From NCBI RefSeq assembly GCF_003633685.1, contig NZ_RBKT01000001.1, positions 1,550,001 through 1,614,000 on the forward strand: a stretch of 64,000 bases of DNA. The letters are read 5' to 3'. Under the pieces are notes generated by a model. The model was not told the origin of the DNA, made no database searches, and saw only the letters and a program-made list of their open reading frames with translations. This document shows, one piece after another, positions 26,501 through 34,676 of this stretch. This stretch comes from Micromonospora pisi. GTDB taxonomy: Bacteria > Actinomycetota > Actinomycetes > Mycobacteriales > Micromonosporaceae. The position numbers and the translations under genes were made by a program. The first letter of the stretch is position 1, and each line of letters starts with the position of its first letter.

Positions 26501-28462
26501 TCAGGCGACCATCGAGCCGACCACCGGCTTGGTGAGCAGGGCGGACTGGTTGCGCTGGATACCCGGGTCGAGGGTGCGCTCGACGAAGATCGCGTGCCAG
26601 ATGCAGAAGATGAGTACGGTCCAGACCTTGCGCGAGTGGTCCGCCTCCTCCCGCTTGTGCTCGTCGAGCAGCCGCATCGCGTACGAGAGGTCGAGCAGGT
26701 CACCGGCGCCGGAGGTGGCGAAGATGTGCCGGACCCACTCGTACATCTCGCCCCGCAGCCAGACCCGGGTCGGGGTCGGGAAGCCGAGCTTGCGCCGGTT
26801 GACGATGGCCGGCGGCACCACGTTGCGCAGCGCCTGACGCATGGCGAACTTGGTGGCGTCGGAGCGGGGCGGCAGCTTGAGGTCGACCGGGATGCCGGCG
26901 GCGACCTCGAACACCTCCCGGTCCAGGAACGGCACCCGCACCTCCAGTGAATGCGCCATCGAGATCCGGTCGGCCTTGACCAGGATGTCGCCGCGCAGCC
27001 AGGTGTAGAGGTCGATGTACTGCATCTTGGTGACGTCGTCGAGTTCGGCGGCCTCGGCGTACAACGGAGCGGTCACGTCGGTGTAGCGCACGCTCGGGTC
27101 GTAGCGGCGCATCAGGTGCTGCTTCTCCTCCTCCGTGAACATCCGCGCGTTGCCGTAGTAGCGCTCCTCGATCGGCGTGGTGCCGCGTTCGAGGAAGCTC
27201 TTGCCCTTGACCCCCTGCGGGATGGCCTTGGAGACCGCCCGCAGCCCGCGCTGCATGCCGCCGGGCAGGCTGTTCACCGCGCCGAGCGAGAGTGGTTCAC
27301 GGTAGATCGTGTAGCCGCCGAAGAACTCGTCCGCGCCCTCACCGGAGAGGACCACGGTGACGTGCTCGGCGGCCTTCTTCGCCACGAAGTAGAGCGGCAC
27401 CAGCGCCGGGTCGGCGACCGGGTCGTCCAGGTGCCAGACGATCTTCGGCAGGGCATCCATCATGTCCTGCGGGCCGATCTTGGTCGCGATGGTGGTGACG
27501 TCGAGCGCCCGGGCCGACTCCTGGGCCACGTCGATCTCGGAGTAACCCGGCACGTCGAAGCCGACCGTGAAGGTCAGGATGTTCGGGTTGAACTCGCGGG
27601 CCAGGGCGACCACGGCGGTCGAGTCGATGCCGCTGGAGAGGAACGACCCGACCGGTACGTCGGCCCGCATGTGCATCCGTACGCTCTCCCGCAGCGTCTC
27701 CCGGATCTGGTCGTAGAGCCGCTGCTGGTCGTCGACCGGGGCGGGCCGGAACACCGGGCGGTACCACCGGCGCACGTCGATCCGGCCACCCGGCGTCCAG
27801 GTCAGGTACTCGCCCGAACCGATCCGGCGGATCCCGTGGTGCAGCGTGCCCGGCTCGGGCACGTACTGGAGGGTGAGGTAGTGCGAGAGGCTCGCCCCGT
27901 CCACCCCGGCGTCACCGGCGTGCGCCGCCGGCGCGAACGGCAGCAGCGCCTTCTTCTCCGACGCCAGGTAGACCCCGTCGTTGGTCTCCAGGTAGTGCAG
28001 CGGCTTGATGCCGAAGTAGTCCCGGCCGCCGAACGCCCGCCGCTCCTGCCGGTCCCAGATCACGAACGCGAACATGCCGCGCAGCCGGGTGAGCACCTGC
28101 TCGCCCCAGTAGTGGAAGCCGGCGACGATCACCTCGCCGTCGCCCTGGGTGGCGAACTGGGCGCCGAAGTCCCGGGCCAGTTCCTCGCGCAGCTCCAGGT
28201 AGTTGTAGATCTCACCGTTGAAGGTGAGCAGGTAGCGGCCGTCGGCGTACGGCAGCGGCTCGTGGCTGAGCGCCACGTCGATGATCGACAACCGCTTGTG
28301 CGCGAAGACGGCGTCCGCCCGGGTGCCCGTCGGGTCCGCGATGAGTTCGACACCGGTCTCGTCCGGTCCCCGGTGATGCAGGCATTCCAACGCTCCGGCA
28401 AGGGCGTCTCGGTGCGCGCTGGCGTCGCCGCGCGCGCTGAAAAAGGCCAGGAGTCCGCACAT
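26501..28462 (-). CDS. asnB: Glutamine-hydrolysing asparagine synthase (AsnB)
   Basis: 653 residues. Start 28462 gives MCGLLAFFS, with the catalytic cysteine at position 2. An ATG three codons earlier would bury it, and GGAAAG is correctly spaced only for 28462. The N-terminal class II glutaminase domain contains LHHRGPDETG and FNGEIYNYLELREEL. The C-terminal synthase has the ATP pyrophosphatase P-loop VGSFLSSGIDSTAVV and VVLSGEGADEFFGGY. It makes asparagine from aspartate, ATP and glutamine. It is a monocistronic-looking gene, divergent from pepP. Confidence 0.94.
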   Translation of the reverse strand: MCGLLAFFSARGDASAHRDALAGALECLHHRGPDETGVELIADPTGTRADAVFAHKRLSIIDVALSHEPLPYADGRYLLTFNGEIYNYLELREELARDFGAQFATQGDGEVIVAGFHYWGEQVLTRLRGMFAFVIWDRQERRAFGGRDYFGIKPLHYLETNDGVYLASEKKALLPFAPAAHAGDAGVDGASLSHYLTLQYVPEPGTLHHGIRRIGSGEYLTWTPGGRIDVRRWYRPVFRPAPVDDQQRLYDQIRETLRESVRMHMRADVPVGSFLSSGIDSTAVVALAREFNPNILTFTVGFDVPGYSEIDVAQESARALDVTTIATKIGPQDMMDALPKIVWHLDDPVADPALVPLYFVAKKAAEHVTVVLSGEGADEFFGGYTIYREPLSLGAVNSLPGGMQRGLRAVSKAIPQGVKGKSFLERGTTPIEERYYGNARMFTEEEKQHLMRRYDPSVRYTDVTAPLYAEAAELDDVTKMQYIDLYTWLRGDILVKADRISMAHSLEVRVPFLDREVFEVAAGIPVDLKLPPRSDATKFAMRQALRNVVPPAIVNRRKLGFPTPTRVWLRGEMYEWVRHIFATSGAGDLLDLSYAMRLLDEHKREEADHSRKVWTVLIFCIWHAIFVERTLDPGIQRNQSALLTKPVVGSMVA

Positions 28463-28571
28463 GGCGGTCATCTTTCCACGCGCGCCGCACACGTGTGCCG
28501 GCACCGCTGGGAGATCTCGACACACAGGCGCGGTACGGTCTGAAGGCAGGCTGGCGTGGGAGGAGCGGGAC

Positions 28572-30071
28572 ATGGGTGACGAACAGAACGAGAACACGCC
28601 GGAAACGACACGTGTCGAGTCGCACGACCCCGACTTCCCCGAGAAGTTCCTCGCCTTCATGCGGGAGGGCTGGCGTGACGCGGCCCTGGCGGTGAACCCC
28701 CGTCCCGAGGTCCCGAACTACGCCAAGCGGCGGGCCGCCCTCTCCGCCGCGTTCGCCGGCGAGACCCTGGTGATCCCGACCGGTGTCGAGAAGGTGCGGG
28801 CGAACGACACCGACTACCCGTTCCGGCCGGGCAGCGACTTCGCGTACCTCACCGGTGACCACGACCCGGAGAGCGTGCTGGTGCTGCGCCCCAACGGGTC
28901 CGGCCACGAGGCCACCCTCTACACCCAGCCGCGCAACTCGAAGGAGTCCGACGAGTTCTTCCGCAGCCGCAACGGCGAGCTGTGGGTGGGTCGCCGGCAC
29001 ACGCTGGCCGAGAAGTCGACCGAGCTGGGTGTCGAGACGGCGCCGCTGACCGAGCTCGGGGCCGCGCTGGCCGACTGCGCGCCGGGGCGTACCCGGGTGC
29101 TGCGCGGGCTGGACCCGTCGGTCGACGCCGCCGTCCGCCCGTACGACACCTCGGCCGCGACCGGCGCGAAGCCGGCGGCCGGGCTCGGCCGGGACCGGGA
29201 ACTGGCCGCGGTGATCAGTGAGCTGAAGCTGGTCAAGGACGAGTGGGAGATCGCCCAGCTACAGGAGGCGATCGACGCGACCGTACGCGGCTTCGAGGAC
29301 GTCGCCCGGGTGCTGCCGGCCGACCGGCCGGTGGCCGAGCGGCTGCTGGAGGGGATCTTCGCGCTGCGGGCCCGCCACGACGGCAACGACGTCGGTTACA
29401 GCTCGATCGTCGGGGCCGGTGAGCACGCCACGATCCTGCACTGGATCCGCAACACCGGCGCGACCCGCCCGGGCGACCTGCTGCTGATGGACATGGGCGT
29501 GGAGGGGCGGAACCTCTACACCGCCGACGTCACCCGGGTGGTCCCGGTGTCGGGCACCTTCAGCCCGCTGCAACGCCAGGTCTACGACATCGTGTACGCC
29601 TCCCAGCAGGCCGGGATCGAGTTCATCCGCCCCGGGGTGAGCTTCAAGGACGTGCACCGTACGTGCATGCAGGTGCTCGCCGAGGGGCTCTCCGAGCTGG
29701 GGTTGCTGCCGGTCAGCGTGGACGAGGCGATGGACGATTCCTCGACGATCTACCGCCGGTGGTCACTGCACGGCTTCGGGCACATGCTCGGCATCGACGT
29801 GCACGACTGCGCGAACGCCCGCAAGGAGCACTACCGTGGCGGCACCCTCGACGAGGGCTACGTGCTCACCGTCGAGCCCGGCCTCTACTTCCAGCCCGAG
29901 GACGAACTGGTCCCGGCGGAGCTGCGCGGTGTCGGCATCCGGATCGAGGACGACGTACTCGTGACGCCCGCCGGCGCGGTCAACCTCTCGGCCGGCCTGC
30001 CCCGGCAGGCCGACGAGGTGGAGACCTGGTTGGCGGCCCAGCGTGAGGCGGGGCACCGGCTCCCGGGCTGA
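28572..30071 (+). CDS. pepP: Xaa-Pro aminopeptidase (M24B)
   Basis: 499 residues, ATG with GGAGGAG upstream. An N-terminal creatinase-like domain (PNYAKRRAALSAAF, FRPGSDFAYLTG) precedes the pita-bread M24 domain. The metal ligands are visible: Asp in LLLMDMGVEGRNLYTADVTR (two aspartates), His in LHGFGHMLGIDVHD, Glu in LTVEPGLYF, and the final Glu in GIRIEDDVLVT. It removes the N-terminal residue from peptides with proline second. The insert between LLPVSVDEAMDDSSTIYRRW and the histidine motif is usual for actinobacterial PepP. Confidence 0.94.
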   Translation: MGDEQNENTPETTRVESHDPDFPEKFLAFMREGWRDAALAVNPRPEVPNYAKRRAALSAAFAGETLVIPTGVEKVRANDTDYPFRPGSDFAYLTGDHDPESVLVLRPNGSGHEATLYTQPRNSKESDEFFRSRNGELWVGRRHTLAEKSTELGVETAPLTELGAALADCAPGRTRVLRGLDPSVDAAVRPYDTSAATGAKPAAGLGRDRELAAVISELKLVKDEWEIAQLQEAIDATVRGFEDVARVLPADRPVAERLLEGIFALRARHDGNDVGYSSIVGAGEHATILHWIRNTGATRPGDLLLMDMGVEGRNLYTADVTRVVPVSGTFSPLQRQVYDIVYASQQAGIEFIRPGVSFKDVHRTCMQVLAEGLSELGLLPVSVDEAMDDSSTIYRRWSLHGFGHMLGIDVHDCANARKEHYRGGTLDEGYVLTVEPGLYFQPEDELVPAELRGVGIRIEDDVLVTPAGAVNLSAGLPRQADEVETWLAAQREAGHRLPG

Positions 30072-30161
30072 CGGGTTACCGGCACTCGTCGATCCTTGTG
30101 GGGGCGAATCGCAACGGTACGATGACGCTGCGTTCATGCCCGATCCCCCGCGGGAGGCGTC

Positions 30162-31874
30162 GTGCCCGGCAGGAATCTCGGCGAGCCGCCACGTGCGCCG
30201 ACCATGGACGTGTTACGCCTGATCTTCGCGCTGATCGGGGTCGCGTCGCTGGTGCTCGGTTATCTCGGCCTCGACGATTTCCTCAAGGGGAACGCGCACC
30301 CGCTGGACCTGCTCTACTACGACCTCCAGCTCTTCGTCCTCGGCTCACCGCCGCTGGACGACGGCGGCACCTTCCCGGTGCCGTTGGAGATCGCCCGGTT
30401 CACCGCCCCCGCCGTCACCCTGTACGCGTTCATCGAGGCCGGCCGGTTGGTCTTCGCGACCGAACTGCGCCGGCTCCGGGTACGGCAGGCGCGTAACCAC
30501 GTGATCGTCTGCGGTGACGGCATGATCGCCAACACCCTCGCCCGCCGACTCCGCTCCGACGGCGAACGGGTGGTGACGGTCCCTTCGGGGGCGGTGCCGA
30601 CGACGCCGGGTGCCCGCCGGGTCGCCCGTGCGGCCCGGGACCCGGACCTGCTCGGAGCCGCCGGGGTGGGCCGGGCACGGGCTCTCTACGCCTGCACCGA
30701 CGACAGTGCCGCGAACACCGCGATCGCCCTCGCCGCCGCCCGCCACGGCCGGCACGGCCAGCGCAGCCCGCTCTCGGTCTACGCCGAGGTCGCCGACCCG
30801 GAACTCTGCCTCGCGCTCCAGGCCCGGCACCTCGGCCTGACCGGCCAGCCCGGGGCGCGGGTGGACTTCTTCCACATCGACGACCTGGCCGCACGGAAGC
30901 TGCTCACCCAGGAGCCGCCGGTCCCGGTCCACGATCGACCACCCCGGGTGGTGGTGCTCGGTGCCACCGCGTTCGGCCGCTCCGTGCTGGTTGAACTGGC
31001 CCGGCGCTGGCGGGTCCGCGACCCGCAGGACGAGCGGCCGATTCCGCTCGCCCTGGTCGACGGGGACGCCAACCAGGCCCGGGAACAGCTCACCCAGCGC
31101 TTTCCCTTCCTGGACCGGGTCTGCCGGATCACCGCCTACGACGGCGACCTGGCCACCTTCCTGTCCGCCGGTGGTTTCCCGCTGCCGCCGGACCGGGTCT
31201 TCATCTGCTACGACGACGAGCAGCGGGCGTTGAAGACGGCGCTCACCGCCGAGCAGTTGTGGCACGGCGAGCCCGGCTCGGTGGTGGTCCGGCTGGACCG
31301 GCTGGCGAACCTCCGGGACGCCTTCGGCGGCCCCGGCGAGCGGCTGCTCGACGACCTCTCCGGCACCCTGCGCCTGTACGGCGTGGTCCGCGCCGCCTGC
31401 GACCCGGAACTGATCGGGGACGACCTGGCCCGGGTGATCCACGAGAGTTACGTCGCGGCCCGGCATCGGCGCGGCGAGCGCCCGGAGGAGACGCCCGCGC
31501 TGGTGCCGTGGGAGCGGTTGCCCGAGACGCTGCGGGTCGCCAACCGTGCCCAGGCCGAGGATTTCGGCAGCAAGCTGCGGGAACTCGGCTGTGCCCTCTC
31601 CCCCCGGGTGGGGCCGGGTGAGGAGTACACCCTGGCCGAGCCGGAGATAGAACGGCTGGCGGTGCTGGAACACGAGCGCTGGGTGCGGGAGCGGACCGCC
31701 AACGGCTGGCGGTACGGTGAGCCCCGCGACGACGCCCGGCGGCTGCATCCGGCGATCGGACCATGGGAGAGCCTCGGGGCGGAGATGCGCGCACGCAACC
31801 ACGACGCGATCAGGGAGATGCCGGTCATCCTGGCCGATGCCGGCTTCCGGATCGTCCGGGTACGGCACGCGTGA
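30162..31874 (+). CDS. Membrane TrkA-N (NAD-binding) protein with C-terminal RyR domain
   Basis: 570 residues, GTG start behind GGGAGG. Two N-terminal membrane segments (RLIFALIGVASLVLGYLGL, RFTAPAVTLYAFIEAG) are followed by a Rossmann/TrkA-N domain (HVIVCGDGMIANTLARRL) and a second Rossmann unit (RVVVLGATAFGRSVLVELAR). The C-terminal 90 residues form a ryanodine-receptor-type RyR domain: VLEHERWVRERTANGWRYG then RLHPAIGPWESL. The membrane part is reminiscent of a reduced ion-channel module, but no K+ filter is present. It probably senses a nucleotide such as NAD(P) or a derivative. The SLOG-like gene follows after 20 nt. Confidence 0.85.
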   Translation: MPGRNLGEPPRAPTMDVLRLIFALIGVASLVLGYLGLDDFLKGNAHPLDLLYYDLQLFVLGSPPLDDGGTFPVPLEIARFTAPAVTLYAFIEAGRLVFATELRRLRVRQARNHVIVCGDGMIANTLARRLRSDGERVVTVPSGAVPTTPGARRVARAARDPDLLGAAGVGRARALYACTDDSAANTAIALAAARHGRHGQRSPLSVYAEVADPELCLALQARHLGLTGQPGARVDFFHIDDLAARKLLTQEPPVPVHDRPPRVVVLGATAFGRSVLVELARRWRVRDPQDERPIPLALVDGDANQAREQLTQRFPFLDRVCRITAYDGDLATFLSAGGFPLPPDRVFICYDDEQRALKTALTAEQLWHGEPGSVVVRLDRLANLRDAFGGPGERLLDDLSGTLRLYGVVRAACDPELIGDDLARVIHESYVAARHRRGERPEETPALVPWERLPETLRVANRAQAEDFGSKLRELGCALSPRVGPGEEYTLAEPEIERLAVLEHERWVRERTANGWRYGEPRDDARRLHPAIGPWESLGAEMRARNHDAIREMPVILADAGFRIVRVRHA

Positions 31875-31894
31875 CAACGAACGGACGGTGTGCC

Positions 31895-32389
31895 ATGCCG
31901 CGAATCGGGGTCACCGGGCACGTGATACTGGCCCACGGCACCGCGGAGCTCGTCTCCGCCAGCCTGGCCGAGCACCTGAGACCGTACGCGGGACCCGGGC
32001 TGCGGGGGATCACCTGCCTGGCCAACGGTGCCGATCAGCTCTTCGCTCGGCAGATCCTGGCGCTGGACGGCACGTACGAGGCGGTGATCCCGGCCGCCGA
32101 CTACCGCCAGCACGCGGTCGAACGGGAGAACCTGGCCGACTTCGACGAGCTGCTCGACCTCGCGGCGAAAGTGGACTACATGCCGTACCCACGGTCCGGC
32201 CGGCAGGCGTACATGGCGGCGAGCGAGGAGCTGCTGGACCGCTGCGAGATGCTCGTGGCGGTCTGGGACGGGCGCCCGTCGGTCGACATCGGCGACACCG
32301 CCGACGTGGTCCGTGCCGCCCGTGAACGGGGCCTGCCGGTGACCGTGCTCTGGCCGGCCGGCGCGCGCCGTGGCCGATCGTCTCGATAG
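31895..32389 (+). CDS. SLOG-like (LOG/DprA-type Rossmann) nucleotide-binding protein
   Basis: 164 residues, ATG 31895. It begins RIGVTGHVILAHGTAEL, then has LRGITCLANGADQLFARQIL and CEMLVAVWDGRPSVDIGDTADVVRAARERG. The G-T/L-A-x-G-A-D and late AVWDG patterns fit the SLOG superfamily, which binds nucleotide-derived ligands. No catalytic E of cytokinin-type LOG enzymes is obvious. It lies 20 nt after the TrkA-RyR gene on the same strand, so the two are very probably one transcription unit. Confidence 0.7.
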   Translation: MPRIGVTGHVILAHGTAELVSASLAEHLRPYAGPGLRGITCLANGADQLFARQILALDGTYEAVIPAADYRQHAVERENLADFDELLDLAAKVDYMPYPRSGRQAYMAASEELLDRCEMLVAVWDGRPSVDIGDTADVVRAARERGLPVTVLWPAGARRGRSSR

Positions 32390-32502
32390 GACGTGTCAGC
32401 GCCCGCCGGTGATCGGCTCCCGGTCGGCAGCTCCCGCTGTACGGCTCACCGGTCCGCGGCTCCCGGTCCGCGGTGCGCGGTGCCCGGTCCGCGGTGCCCG
32501 GT

Positions 32503-33237
32503 TCAGCGGGACGGGATCTCGACCGTGATCTCCGCGCCGAGTCGGGCGCCGTCGGTGAGTTCGAGGTCGTCGCCGCTCCAGAACCGGCCCGGGTCGTACC
32601 AGTTCGGCCGGCGACCGCCCGGAAGCAACCCCATCTCCTCGTACGTCACCGCGACCACCTCGGCGCAGTAGGCGGTCTCCAGCACGCTCTCGCGTTGCCG
32701 GGCGAGAGCCGATCCGGGCCGGGCGAGAGCCGATCCGGACGGCGACTCGCCGGACGGGTCGGCGCGATCCGGACGTTCGGCCCCGAACAGCCCAGGCCGT
32801 CGCAGGCTGGGCACCCGGCCCTGCGCCCAGCGCCAGGCCAGCCGGGCGGTGGAGGGGAACGGGGTGCCGTCGAGGCGGGCGATCGTACGGAGCACCGCGT
32901 CCTCGTGGGCACGGCCGGCCGGCGGTTCGAGTTGGCGGAGCCACGCGCGTTGGCCGTACCGGTTCGCCCAGACGCAGACGGCGTCGCGAAGGTTGTGCAG
33001 TTGTACGCCGCGCTGGTGGGTACCGGACCACATGTCCGGTAGCGACCGGCCCAGTTCGGCGTGCCACATCAGCGGGGGCAGGTCGTCGAGGACGACAGCC
33101 ATCCCGACGTGGTTGACCGGACTGTTCGTGGTGAGCTGGATGGCCCGGTCCGGGACGCTGCGTCCGCGGAAGACCCACACGTCCCCGGTACGGGTCACGT
33201 CGACGGCCTCATCGAGGCTGATGCTCGTATCGACCAC
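32503..33237 (-). CDS. Permuted papain-fold hydrolase (YiiX/NlpC-P60-like), putative
   Basis: 244 residues, GTG start with TAGGGT 6-12 nt before it, so probably leaderless. It starts with DVWVFRGRSVPDRAIQ and has His43 in VNHVGMAVV and Cys191 in AYCAEVVAVTYEEMGL. Histidine before cysteine, in those contexts, is the arrangement of circularly permuted NlpC/P60 proteins such as YiiX. No signal peptide is visible. An insertion of GSALARPGSALAR near residue 170 is a small internal duplication. Lipid or peptide amidase activity is possible; function is inferred only. Confidence 0.6.
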   Translation of the reverse strand: MVDTSISLDEAVDVTRTGDVWVFRGRSVPDRAIQLTTNSPVNHVGMAVVLDDLPPLMWHAELGRSLPDMWSGTHQRGVQLHNLRDAVCVWANRYGQRAWLRQLEPPAGRAHEDAVLRTIARLDGTPFPSTARLAWRWAQGRVPSLRRPGLFGAERPDRADPSGESPSGSALARPGSALARQRESVLETAYCAEVVAVTYEEMGLLPGGRRPNWYDPGRFWSGDDLELTDGARLGAEITVEIPSR

Positions 33238-33254
33238 TCGACTACCCTAGGCGG

Positions 33255-33431
33255 ATGCGCTGGTGGAAGATAGTTGGCCTGGCAAGCGTCGTCGGTGTGG
33301 CGGCGACCGGCGTGGTGATCGCCCGTGCCGAGCGCCGACGGCGGGCGTACACGCCTGATCAGATCCGTACCCGGCTGCGGGACCGGCACGCCGAGGCCAC
33401 CGTGCTGGGGCAGCGTCCGACCGACCAGTAA
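33255..33431 (+). CDS. 58-residue single-pass membrane protein
   Basis: MRWWKIVGLASVVGVAAT followed by GVVIARAERRRRAYTPDQIRT and a hydrophilic end, RPTDQ. One membrane helix at residues 4-23 is flanked on the inside by RAERRRR, so the C-terminus is cytoplasmic. Its codon use is normal for the chromosome and its start lies 17 nt from the divergent hydrolase start, so both genes share a compact promoter region. No known function. Confidence 0.6.
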   Translation: MRWWKIVGLASVVGVAATGVVIARAERRRRAYTPDQIRTRLRDRHAEATVLGQRPTDQ

Positions 33432-33505
33432 GTGGCTGGATGTCCGGTATGTCCGCCAAGTAGAACCGGACGGCGGCCAAGTTGCCTTGATCAACTCGCT
33501 GGACC

Positions 33506-33735
33506 GGCCATCTCCCGGAATGCCGGGGGCCCCGGATCGGTTATACCCCCGTACGCCGGAGCACCCCGAGCGGGTCGACTCCACGACCGGCCCCCGGGCG
33601 AACATCCCCGGAATGATTCACGGGCCGGACCGGTTACATCCCCCTGAACACCGGAGCACCCCGAGCGGGTCGACTCCACGGCCAGCCCCCGGGCGAACAT
33701 CCCCGGAATGATTCACGGGCCGGACCGGTTACATC
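33506..33735 (+). repeat. Tandem 95-bp direct repeats (two full, one partial) before a secreted-protein gene
   Basis: Two 85-bp copies (33556-33640 and 33651-33735) are nearly identical and separated by 10 nt. A degenerate earlier copy covers about 33506-33550. Each carries CCGGAATGATTCACGGGCCG and CGGACCGGTTACATC. The repeats occupy the region upstream of the C39-like gene. Confidence 0.85.
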
Positions 33736-33828
33736 TCGAACGCGTCCCGCCACCCCCATGGCCTGGAGACGCATTCGCCCCGCGCTTGTCCCCCATGCGC
33801 GGGAAACCCCCACTGGAAGGCAACCATC

Positions 33829-34596
33829 GTGACTACCTTTAGTCAGTGGCTACCGGCCATCGCAAAGACTTCCGCAGTTCGTAAGGGCGCCATGACCGCC
33901 GCTGGTCTCGCGTTCGTCGGCGGTGCCATCGTCGGACCGCTCGGCGCCACCGCGCAGGCCGCCCCGGCGGCCAACCCGGCCCCGGCCATGACGACCGTCG
34001 CCCACGTCACCTCCGACAAGGGTCACGGCGACATGGACAAGGGCCAGGACAAGGACCAGGGCCAGGACCGCGGCAAGGGTCACGCCCCGTCGGCCAAGGA
34101 ACTGAAGGCTGACTACCAGGCGCAGCCGAACTTCTACTGGTGTGGCCCGGCCTCGACCCGGATCGCGCTGAGCGCGGACGGGCACAACCTGAGCCAGGAC
34201 GAGGTCGCGAAGAAGCTGGGCACCACGGTCGAGGGCACGCCGTCGGCCGAGGACACCACCCGGGTGCTGAACGACGTCGTGGGCGGCAACGTCTACAAGA
34301 CGACGGCCATCCCGGACAGCAAGGCCAAGCCGGAGCAGATGGACAAGCTCCAGGCTGACGTGAAGCACGCGATCGACGACAACCGTGCCGTGGTCGCCAA
34401 CATCATCGGCACCGGTACCGACACCGACGGGGTCTCGCACTCCTACGAGGGCGGCCACTACCTGGCCGTGATCGGTTACCGCGATGACGGTCGGGCAGTG
34501 AAGATCTCCGACCCGGCCAACCCGAACGACCCGTCGTACTGGATGAGCACCATCGACATGGCCAACTGGATCGCCACCCGCGGTTACTCGGCCTGA
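33829..34596 (+). CDS. Secreted C39-like papain-fold peptidase
   Basis: 255 residues, GTG start behind GGAAGG. The signal peptide cleaves near ATAQA (residue 45). A charged, repeated D/K/Q/G/H linker follows (around 63-85; KGHGDMDKGQDKDQGQD). The C39-type domain has catalytic Cys105 in FYWCGPAST, His210 in EGGHYLAVIGY and Asp228 in ISDPANP. Such small extracellular C39-family proteins are common in actinobacteria, and there is no ABC exporter here, so it is not the leader peptidase of a bacteriocin exporter. It follows the 33506-33735 repeat cluster. Confidence 0.85.
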   Translation: MTTFSQWLPAIAKTSAVRKGAMTAAGLAFVGGAIVGPLGATAQAAPAANPAPAMTTVAHVTSDKGHGDMDKGQDKDQGQDRGKGHAPSAKELKADYQAQPNFYWCGPASTRIALSADGHNLSQDEVAKKLGTTVEGTPSAEDTTRVLNDVVGGNVYKTTAIPDSKAKPEQMDKLQADVKHAIDDNRAVVANIIGTGTDTDGVSHSYEGGHYLAVIGYRDDGRAVKISDPANPNDPSYWMSTIDMANWIATRGYSA

Positions 34597-34636
34597 TCCC
34601 GATCCGGGACGACAATCGAACAGCAGCATGGTGTGA

Positions 34637-34669
34637 CCGAGGGGCCAGCTCATCGAGCTGGCCCCTCGG
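34637..34669. terminator. Bidirectional terminator between C39-like and subtilase genes
   Basis: A 15-bp perfect stem (34637-34651 with 34655-34669; CCGAGGGGCCAGCTC arm) and a 3-nt loop, between convergent genes. Confidence 0.85.
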
Positions 34670-34676
34670 CGTGTCT

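Noticed and set aside
33325-33711. A 128-codon plus-strand frame across the direct repeats
   Set aside because: It is formed by the repeats and overlaps the 58-residue gene; its composition is proline/arginine-rich with no ribosome site.
33829-34596. C39-like gene as bacteriocin leader peptidase
   Set aside because: No ABC exporter or precursor peptide is nearby, and a secretion signal is present, which cytosolic leader peptidases lack.
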